Shown: piece after piece, positions 1 through 5,259 of the stretch
Position numbering within the stretch: position 1 is the first letter of the stretch
How the letters are laid out: each line of letters starts with the position of its first letter
DNA from: Bacillota bacterium
GTDB taxonomy: Bacteria; Bacillota; Clostridia; Lachnospirales; Lachnospiraceae
Direction: 5' to 3'
DNA: 5,647 nt
Assembly (NCBI GenBank): GCA_009177215.1
Contig: WFLY01000254.1
Location: 1 to 5,647, forward strand
Notes under the pieces: generated by a model
What the model saw: only the letters and a program-made list of their open reading frames with translations
What the model was told of the DNA's origin: nothing
Databases searched by the model: none
Position numbers and translations under genes: made by a program

Positions 1-939
1 ATTTCCATTAATGATAATTATGACAGTGATACCTGCAGCGGCGGGATCGGGGAACTGGATGTTTCTTTTAGAAGCCTGCTCTATGATCTTTACAGTAAGG
101 ATTTGTCCGTCAAGGTAAAAAGTTCCCTTGCGGCACGCAAGGAAAAAGGGCAATATGTGAGCGGGAGCTGTCCCTTCGGATATAAGAAGGCTCCGGACGA
201 CAGACATATGCTGATTCCACAAAAGGAGGAAGCGGAGATTGTAAGACGTATTTTTTCCATGACATCAGAGGGTATGACTTCCGTTCAGATTGCCGGAACC
301 TTTAACCAGGAAGGGGTGAAAACGCCCATGAAATTTAAGGCAGATAGAGAGAGAACGTCCAAAGTTCCTAAAAGAAAAGATTTTATCTGGACCGGCCCTG
401 CCGTCTGTCGGATATTACGGAATCAGATTTATGTAGGAGATGTGGTTTATGAAAAAACTTACCGGGAGACAGTAGGAGGGAAAAATCACTTAAGGTCAAG
501 AAAGGAGTGGAAGGTTTTTCATAATCACCATGAACCCATTATAGACAGGAAGAGCTTTGAGGAGATTCAGAAAGGCAGAGGCAGGGCAAAACCGAAAATA
601 GATAGAAAGCCGCATCCATTAACCGGAAAGCTCTTATGTCATTGCTGTGGAAAGAGCCTAAGTTTTCGCGGCGGTTTAAATCCTTATTTTAGCTGTCCGG
701 AACTGTATGTAAATCCTCGTGAAAATTGTATCAGAAATTTGAATGTAATGTTTTTGGAACAGTATGTACTATTTGAAATCCAAAATGTAATAAAAAATGA
801 TTCATTTTGCCATGCAAAACGACTGGAGGAACGCGGTATTTCAGAGTTGACAGAGGAAATTACACAAATACTTATAGATAAGATTATAGTAATAAATGAA
901 CAGGATATTAAGATACATTGGAAGTGTGGAAATTTTTAA
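1..939 (+). CDS. Large serine recombinase, 5'-truncated by the window edge
   Basis: Site-specific DNA recombinase of the large serine (TnpX/TndX-like) family, which moves integrative elements by cutting and rejoining att sites. The frame is open from base 1, so the start and the catalytic serine lie outside the window; the TTG at 103 is an internal Leu codon, not a start. About 312 residues are visible. Residues 1-40 hold the end of the resolvase catalytic domain (INDNYDS, then DLYSKDLSVKVKS). The DNA-binding recombinase domain follows at about 50-185 (PFGYKK, then IWTGPAVCRILRNQIYVGDVVY). A zinc ribbon follows with four cysteines at visible residues 213, 216, 232 and 243. The end (LIDKIIVINEQDIKIHW) is the usual C-terminal strand. 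Only about 20 residues separate the zinc ribbon region from this end, where relatives normally have a long coiled coil, so the protein looks internally shortened. It marks the edge of a mobile element next to the signalling cluster. Confidence 0.9.
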   Translation: MSINDNYDSDTCSGGIGELDVSFRSLLYDLYSKDLSVKVKSSLAARKEKGQYVSGSCPFGYKKAPDDRHMLIPQKEEAEIVRRIFSMTSEGMTSVQIAGTFNQEGVKTPMKFKADRERTSKVPKRKDFIWTGPAVCRILRNQIYVGDVVYEKTYRETVGGKNHLRSRKEWKVFHNHHEPIIDRKSFEEIQKGRGRAKPKIDRKPHPLTGKLLCHCCGKSLSFRGGLNPYFSCPELYVNPRENCIRNLNVMFLEQYVLFEIQNVIKNDSFCHAKRLEERGISELTEEITQILIDKIIVINEQDIKIHWKCGNF

Positions 940-945
940 CACAAT

Positions 946-974
946 TTGACATAAGAGAGGGAACATGTTATGAT
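946..974 (+). promoter_or_regulatory. Sigma-A promoter for the Hpt gene
   Basis: A perfect -35 box TTGACA (946-951) is followed by a 17-base spacer and a -10 box TATGAT (969-974, 5 of 6 consensus bases). Transcription would start near 981, giving a leader of about 80 bases before the Hpt start codon. It lies just after the recombinase stop, so the signalling genes appear to be transcribed independently of the mobile element. Read directly from the sequence; promoter activity is inferred. Confidence 0.7.
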
Positions 975-982
975 AATGTCAA
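946..982 (+). repeat. Inverted repeat overlapping the Hpt promoter
   Basis: Seven-base arms TTGACAT (946-952) and ATGTCAA (976-982) are exact reverse complements. Near their centre lies a perfect 8-base palindrome, AACATGTT (962-969). The left arm contains the -35 box and the right arm covers the expected start of transcription. The arrangement would suit an operator for a dimeric regulator. Its place directly after a serine recombinase gene also makes it a candidate remnant of an attachment site. Neither role can be proved from this sequence. Confidence 0.45.
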
Positions 983-1063
983 GTTAATTTAAAACGAGTG
1001 AAATAATATTCTAAATGGTGTCAGTTAGCATATTGTCAGATAAATAGAGTAAAGGAGCGGGAT

Positions 1064-1435
1064 ATGGACGAACAATTTAGAAAAACATTAGAAGAAAACG
1101 GAATAGATGTAGATACGGTTTTGAAGCGTTTTTTGGGTAATGAGGCAATGTTCATGAAATTCATCATAAAATTTTTGGATGATAAAAGCTACGAGGGCGT
1201 AATTGAAAACATTGAAAAGCGTGATTATGAAGAAGCATTTAAAAGTGCTCATAGCCTAAAGGGAGTTACGGCTAATCTCGGAATTGAACCGATACGTGCC
1301 GTTGCTGCCCAGATTACGGATATGTTAAGGAATAAACCGGCAGAAGAGGTGGATGTTTTACAGTTAGATGAATGTAAAAATAAGCTGCAGGAGGCATATG
1401 ACAGCTTCCGAAAAATCGTTGAAGAAAACAGGTAG
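1064..1435 (+). CDS. Stand-alone Hpt (histidine phosphotransfer) protein
   Basis: A 123-residue cytoplasmic phosphocarrier that passes phosphoryl groups between receiver domains in a multistep phosphorelay. The single domain fills the protein. The phosphoaccepting histidine is H63 in the motif AHSLKGVTANLG (62-73), the classic Hpt signature HSLKG. The preceding KRDYEEAFKSA helix and the following amphipathic helices fit the four-helix bundle. The length is normal for a free Hpt protein, and there are no membrane segments or catalytic domain. The ATG start at 1064 is supported by AAAGGAG at 1051-1057, six bases upstream. It stands first in the signalling cluster behind its own promoter, 126 bases before the REC-HD-GYP gene. 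Since the kinase in this window has no receiver domain, this protein would have to take phosphate from one of the two separate receiver proteins and give it to the other; that routing is an inference. Confidence 0.92.
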   Translation: MDEQFRKTLEENGIDVDTVLKRFLGNEAMFMKFIIKFLDDKSYEGVIENIEKRDYEEAFKSAHSLKGVTANLGIEPIRAVAAQITDMLRNKPAEEVDVLQLDECKNKLQEAYDSFRKIVEENR

Positions 1436-1463
1436 GAAAGTCATATGCTTTGGCAGAAATAAT

Positions 1464-1492
1464 TTGACATCAGTATTGAAAAATGATAACTT
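1464..1492 (+). promoter_or_regulatory. Possible promoter for the first REC-HD-GYP gene
   Basis: A perfect TTGACA (1464-1469) sits in the ten bases AATTTGACAT (1461-1470), identical to those at the Hpt promoter (943-952). The matching -10 position at a 17-base spacing, TAACTT (1487-1492), is weak, with 3 of 6 consensus bases. The region downstream is very AT-rich, so the real -10 could differ. The shared decamer suggests a related promoter; activity is uncertain. Confidence 0.35.
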
Positions 1493-1520
1493 ATATTATA
1501 AGTATATTATAGGTATTATA
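1492..1520 (+). repeat. Tandem AT-rich palindromic repeats in the HD-GYP leader
   Basis: The 9-base palindrome TATATTATA occurs at 1492-1500 and again at 1503-1511, separated by AG. A shortened copy, TATTATA, follows at 1514-1520 after GG. Centres are 11 and then 9 bases apart, close to one helical turn. This could be a cluster of operator half-sites, an easily melted region, or simple slippage. It lies between the possible promoter and the ribosome binding site of the first REC-HD-GYP gene. Confidence 0.5.
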
Positions 1521-1539
1521 AGGAAATTATGGGTTGATT

Positions 1540-1561
1540 GAGGAGGAATCGAGGAGGAATC
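1540..1561 (+). repeat. Duplicated Shine-Dalgarno before the HD-GYP gene
   Basis: The 11-base unit GAGGAGGAATC is present twice in direct succession (1540-1550 and 1551-1561), so two consensus AGGAGG sites (1541-1546 and 1552-1557) precede the ATG at 1562. The proximal site is only four bases from the ATG and the distal one fifteen. The reading frame is open back to a TTG at 1538, but that start would translate the ribosome binding sites themselves (RRNRGGI), so ATG 1562 is preferred. Confidence 0.8.
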
Positions 1562-2647
1562 ATGGAAAAACAGCAGATATTAATAGTTGATGATGAAGAA
1601 ATAAATCGTGCCATATTAAAGGGGCTGTTTCAGAATGAATATGAAATTATCGAGGCGACAAACGGATTAGAAGCGACTTTTCAGATTGAGAATAATCATA
1701 ATTTAGTATTGATTCTATTGGATATCGTAATGCCTGTTATGGATGGTTTTGGAGTATTGGAATACATGAAGAAGCACGATCTTCTGGAGAAGATTCCTGT
1801 AATACTGATTACCGGTGAAACAGTTCTTAACAGTGAGGAACAGGCATATACTTTTGGCGTTGCCGATGTTATACATAAGCCCTTTTATCCTCATATAGTG
1901 AAGCGGAGGGCACGCAATATCATTGAATTATATCAGGATAAGCACCATATGGAAGACCGCATTAGGGAGCAGGAGGAGGCGATTATTGAAAAGGAGAAGA
2001 AAATCCGTGAAAGCAATGAATTCATGATTGACGCACTCAGCTCCGTAGTGGAATTCAGAAGTCTTGAAACCGGTGAACATATCAGGCGTATCAAATATTT
2101 TACAAGGATTTTGTTGAAATATCTGATGAAATATTTCCCCAAGTATGGATTGACGCCGATACAGGTCGACGAAATATCCAGAGCGGCGGCATTGCATGAT
2201 ATAGGTAAAATAGGTATTCCTGATTCCATTCTTTTAAAGCCGGCACGTTTGACGCCGGAAGAGTTTGAGATTATGAAGACTCATACAACTATTGGTTGTG
2301 ATGTATTGGAGAAATTTCGTAAAAATCAGACGGGTGAATTTTATCAGTATTGCTACGATATTTGCCGGTATCATCACGAAAGGTGGGACGGCAATGGGTA
2401 TCCTGACCATCTGGTAGGGGAGGAAATACCGATTAGTGCACATATTGTTGCTGTTGCAGATGTTTATGATGCACTGGTAAGTCCTAGAGTATACAAGAGC
2501 ATATATGCCAACAACATAGCATATGATATGATTATGAATGGCGAATGTGGGCAGTTTTCGCCTGATGTATTAGAATGTTTCGCACTTGCCAAGGAAGATT
2601 TCTTCAACATTGTGGAAGTGATAAAGATGTTTGACTTTTCATCATGA
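1562..2647 (+). CDS. Response regulator with HD-GYP cyclic di-GMP phosphodiesterase domain
   Basis: A 361-residue cytoplasmic response regulator whose output domain hydrolyses the second messenger cyclic di-GMP in a phosphorylation-dependent way. The receiver domain (about 5-120) has the acidic pair D10/D11, phosphoacceptor D54 in LLDIVMPVMDG, T84 and K106 (HKPF). A charged, probably coiled linker (about 126-155) leads to the HD-GYP domain (about 156-361). The metal and active-site motifs are intact: H173, H212-D213 in HDIGK, H241, H271-H272 in HHERWDGNGYP with GYP at 279-281, and D300/D303 in VADVYDAL. It should therefore be an active phosphodiesterase; this follows from family knowledge and has not been tested. 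ATG 1562 is chosen over an upstream in-frame TTG because two AGGAGG sites lie just before it. A strong terminator follows directly. The protein is a full-length paralogue of the degenerate REC-HD-GYP protein encoded downstream. Confidence 0.93.
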   Translation: MEKQQILIVDDEEINRAILKGLFQNEYEIIEATNGLEATFQIENNHNLVLILLDIVMPVMDGFGVLEYMKKHDLLEKIPVILITGETVLNSEEQAYTFGVADVIHKPFYPHIVKRRARNIIELYQDKHHMEDRIREQEEAIIEKEKKIRESNEFMIDALSSVVEFRSLETGEHIRRIKYFTRILLKYLMKYFPKYGLTPIQVDEISRAAALHDIGKIGIPDSILLKPARLTPEEFEIMKTHTTIGCDVLEKFRKNQTGEFYQYCYDICRYHHERWDGNGYPDHLVGEEIPISAHIVAVADVYDALVSPRVYKSIYANNIAYDMIMNGECGQFSPDVLECFALAKEDFFNIVEVIKMFDFSS

Positions 2648-2658
2648 AACTAATAACA

Positions 2659-2690
2659 GGCAGCAAAAATTGTTTTTGCTGCCCGTTTTT
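2659..2690 (+). terminator. Intrinsic terminator inside the signalling cluster
   Basis: An 11-base perfect stem, GGCAGCAAAAA (2659-2669) paired with TTTTTGCTGCC (2673-2683), has a three-base loop and is followed by CG and five T (2686-2690). It begins 12 bases after the HD-GYP stop codon and ends only 24 bases before the kinase ATG, leaving no space for a promoter downstream of it. The kinase must be reached by read-through or from a promoter inside or upstream of the hairpin. Confidence 0.85.
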
Positions 2691-2714
2691 ATCCATGTCT
2701 GAGGAGGAGTGTGC

Positions 2715-4145
2715 ATGCAACAGGGAGACGTCAATATATTTCCTATCGACGATGCCTTGGAAATGATTATTATGTTCGATGAAAACGGGAAAATTTCTTA
2801 TGCGAACAAATCGGTCAGGAAGAGGCTGGAATATGAGGATGATTTGTGCGGCAGACAAATCAGTGATGTGTTCCCCAATACGTTTCAAACCGGAGAAAGC
2901 AGTTTAAATATCGATAATCTTGTAGAAAAAGGAATTCAAAACCTTGTGGCGTATCGTAAGAATACCACTTGTTTTCCGGTGGAAGCCAAGATTATCAAAA
3001 GCAAATCCTGTCCGGAATTGTACATATGTATGGCAAATGATATATTGGAAAAGGAATTTCTGGGCAGGGAAGTAGAACGTATTAAGCAGGAAGCGCAGCA
3101 GGCGATGAAAGTAAAATCGGAGTTTGTTGCAAATGTGACACATGAACTTCGGACGCCGGTGAATGGCGTGCTGGGGAATGTCAGAGAGCTTCTTGATGAC
3201 GGGGAAATAAACAGTGAAACAGAAAAAGTACTGCGTCTGATAGAGCGATGCTGTGATGATATGAATAAAATCATTAATAATATATTGGACTTTTCAAAGT
3301 TAGAAGCGGGAAAGTTCAATTTAGAGTCACGCAGATTTTCTTTTAGGGGTATGATGGACTATGTGAAGGCAAATCACATTAATAGGATTACCGAGAAAGG
3401 CTTGGAGTTCTTTATGACGATATCGCCTCAGATACCGGAATATATTATAGGGGATGAGCTGCGGATTGTGCAGGTTCTGAATAATCTTTTGTCTAACGCC
3501 CAGAAATTTACATCCTGGGGAAAGATTACGGTTGAGGTATTTAGAACGGCGAAGGTGAATGATAAGCTGGAATTGTTCTTCATCGTATCCGATACGGGAA
3601 TCGGTATTGACAAAGGAGACAAGACCAAATTATTTCAGAGCTTTTCGCAGGTGGATGCATCCATTTCCAGAAAATACGGAGGCACCGGACTGGGATTAAA
3701 TATATGCAAGCAGCTGGTAGAGCTGATGGGCGGAAGGATCGAGGTGGAAAGTGAGAAGAACAAGGGAAGTAATTTTTCATTTTCTATATGGGTAGGTATC
3801 TGCGAAGGCGATGAAGCGGTTTTACAACAGCCGGATGATGTGAAGCATTCTCCCGGGAATGTATTTTCGATGGAAGCAGGCGAGGGAGAACAGGACAACA
3901 TTAGGAAATACGGAACCGTAGAAAACAGGCAAAGTCTTCGGAAAAATTTGTCAAAGCTGATTCTTTGTGTGGAAATGGAAAATTGGGAAAAGGCAGAAGT
4001 ATTCATGGAGACAATCAGACAGTTGACGGAGGAAGCGCCGGGGGAGGTAAAGCGTACTGTATTAAAGCTGAAGATGGCAGTTCAAAAGGAAAATTACGAG
4101 AAGGCAGCCACAGAGTTTGAAATGTTGGATAATTTCCTGCAATAG
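2715..4145 (+). CDS. Soluble PAS-type sensor histidine kinase
   Basis: A 476-residue histidine kinase without any membrane segment, so it should sense an internal signal or a partner protein. Residues about 10-110 look like a PAS-type sensor (MIIMFDENGKISYANKS, then DVFP). A short helix (112-135) leads to the dimerisation/phosphoacceptor domain with H143 in THELRTPVNG. The ATP-binding domain is complete: N box with N257 and N261 (NNLLSNAQKFT), G1 box DTGIGID from D293, and G2 box GGTGLGL (322-328). There is no receiver domain. The tail (about 405-476) is helical and carries a repeated motif, MENWEKA (421-427) and KENYEKA (458-464); it resembles an Hpt-like bundle with Glu432 where histidine would be. 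ATG 2715 is chosen over GTG 2709 because AGGAGG (2702-2707) is seven bases before it. The next gene starts 15 bases downstream in the same reading frame, so the two are surely co-transcribed. Confidence 0.93.
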   Translation: MQQGDVNIFPIDDALEMIIMFDENGKISYANKSVRKRLEYEDDLCGRQISDVFPNTFQTGESSLNIDNLVEKGIQNLVAYRKNTTCFPVEAKIIKSKSCPELYICMANDILEKEFLGREVERIKQEAQQAMKVKSEFVANVTHELRTPVNGVLGNVRELLDDGEINSETEKVLRLIERCCDDMNKIINNILDFSKLEAGKFNLESRRFSFRGMMDYVKANHINRITEKGLEFFMTISPQIPEYIIGDELRIVQVLNNLLSNAQKFTSWGKITVEVFRTAKVNDKLELFFIVSDTGIGIDKGDKTKLFQSFSQVDASISRKYGGTGLGLNICKQLVELMGGRIEVESEKNKGSNFSFSIWVGICEGDEAVLQQPDDVKHSPGNVFSMEAGEGEQDNIRKYGTVENRQSLRKNLSKLILCVEMENWEKAEVFMETIRQLTEEAPGEVKRTVLKLKMAVQKENYEKAATEFEMLDNFLQ

Positions 4146-4160
4146 AAAGGAGATTTGTAC

Positions 4161-5111
4161 ATGTTTTATGAGAATAAAAGTGCCGAAAAAGAAAGAATTC
4201 TCATTGTAGACGACGTGGAAGTGAATAGAATGATCTTGGAACAGATTATCGGAAATATGGGAGTTCAGCCTCTTTTGGCAGAGAATGGCGAGCAGGCATT
4301 GGAGCTGGCAGAAAAATGGCATCCACAGTTGATTTTATCGGATATTTCCATGCCGGGAATGGACGGATATGAACTGTGCCGAGTTTTAAAGAAACAAGAA
4401 AAGACGAAGGATATCCCCATTATCTTTATTTCTGCGTATGATAATCCGCAGGATATTATAGAGGGGCTTACATTAGGGGGAGAGGATTATATTACAAAGC
4501 CGTTTATTCCGGAAGAGGTACAGGCGCGGGTAGGCGTTCGGCTCCGTCTGCATGAGGCAAACAGAGAGCTGAAGGAAATGAACAGACGGCTTCAAATTTC
4601 TGTCAACGAACAGATAAAACAGATGGAGCTGGAAAAGAAAAATATATTATATGCTATGGCAAATATTGCCGCACAGAATGCCGATTATGAGAAAGAGCAT
4701 GTGGAACGATTAGGTCGCAACTGTAGGATTTTAGCGCAGGCAATGCAGCTGTCTCCCTTGTTTGAAGCGCAGATTTCCGATACCTATATCGATACAATCG
4801 AGCTGGCAGCCCCGCTTTGTGACATAGGCAATATTGGAATTGCAAAGGACATTTTGCAGAAAAAGGCGGAATTGACCGAAGAGGAAGCCGCGATGATACA
4901 AAATCATACGAATATCGGTGCAAAGCTTTTAAGAGATATTCATGCTAACAGTGATTATAATGATTTTATCAGTATAGCTGCCGATATAGCGCAATATCAT
5001 CATGAGAATTGGGATGGAAGCGGGTACCCTGACGGCTTGTCAGGAAAGGAGATTCCCCTTGGCGCACAGATTGTTTCCGTTATGGAACGGTATTGTACAT
5101 TGACTGAATAG
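4161..5111 (+). CDS. Response regulator with degenerate HD-GYP domain, cut by in-frame TAG
   Basis: A 316-residue response regulator as read. The receiver domain (about 12-128) is complete: D17/D18, phosphoacceptor D61 in LSDISMPGMDGY, S91 and K113 (TKPF). A coiled linker (about 132-162) leads to an HD-GYP-type domain. Conserved residues remain at H180, H249, H280-H281 and the GYP motif (HHENWDGSGYP, 280-290). However, the signature HDIGK is CDIGN (C220, N224), and the VADVYDAL motif is VMERYCTL, losing both aspartates. Loss of metal ligands makes phosphodiesterase activity unlikely; a role as receiver partner or binding protein is more plausible. ATG 4161 has AAAGGAG (4146-4152) eight bases before it. 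The TAG at 5109 falls inside the domain, and the same frame continues with family-like sequence to TAA at 5220. This could be a nonsense mutation, a tolerated truncation, read-through or a sequence error. Confidence 0.88.
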   Translation: MFYENKSAEKERILIVDDVEVNRMILEQIIGNMGVQPLLAENGEQALELAEKWHPQLILSDISMPGMDGYELCRVLKKQEKTKDIPIIFISAYDNPQDIIEGLTLGGEDYITKPFIPEEVQARVGVRLRLHEANRELKEMNRRLQISVNEQIKQMELEKKNILYAMANIAAQNADYEKEHVERLGRNCRILAQAMQLSPLFEAQISDTYIDTIELAAPLCDIGNIGIAKDILQKKAELTEEEAAMIQNHTNIGAKLLRDIHANSDYNDFISIAADIAQYHHENWDGSGYPDGLSGKEIPLGAQIVSVMERYCTLTE

Positions 5112-5222
5112 AAAGCTTGTTCCAAAGAAGAAGCACTTGAAATCATGAGTGAAGAGTCGGGTATAAAATTTAATCCGGATATTTTTAAGATTTGTTGTAA
5201 GATATCACGTCAATTATGCTAA
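5112..5222 (+). pseudogene. In-frame C-terminal tail of the degenerate HD-GYP gene beyond the TAG
   Basis: Directly after the TAG at 5109-5111 the same frame stays open for 36 codons to a TAA (5220-5222). It reads SKEEALEIMSEESGIKFNPD followed by IFKICCKISRQLC. This matches the usual end of HD-GYP domains and aligns with the end of the intact paralogue upstream (AYDMIMNGECGQFSPDVLEC). No start codon or ribosome binding site suits a separate gene. The tail is therefore the severed end of the preceding gene, and with it the gap to cheR falls from 148 to 37 bases, a spacing normal for an operon. Confidence 0.8.
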
Positions 5223-5246
5223 ATGTGATAAGTTTATTATTTTGAC

Positions 5247-5252
5247 GGAGGG
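5247..5252 (+). promoter_or_regulatory. Ribosome binding site fixing a TTG start for cheR
   Basis: GGAGGG at 5247-5252 is seven bases before TTG 5260, the first codon of the CheR-like frame. The closer ATG at 5253 lies one base after the site and reads into a stop after six codons, so it is not the start. TTG is therefore the best-supported initiation codon. A weak TTGTTG-N17-TATGCT match at 5192-5220 is the only promoter-like signal nearby. Confidence 0.7.
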
Positions 5253-5259
5253 ATGAAAG

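Noticed and set aside
103..105. TTG as start of the recombinase
   Set aside because: The frame is open to base 1 and the upstream codons match the recombinase catalytic domain, so this is an internal leucine.
1538..1561. Upstream TTG start adding eight residues to the first REC-HD-GYP protein
   Set aside because: The added codons are the duplicated ribosome binding site itself, and ATG 1562 directly begins the normal receiver domain.
1928..4923. Several antisense open frames of 66-127 codons opposite the HD-GYP, kinase and second regulator genes
   Set aside because: They lie wholly inside well-recognised genes on the + strand, lack ribosome binding sites and show no recognisable protein features.
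5109..5111. TAG decoded as pyrrolysine or glutamine through an altered genetic code
   Set aside because: Other genes in the window end in TAG and none has an internal TAG; there is no pyrrolysine gene nearby. Local read-through or mutation is more likely.
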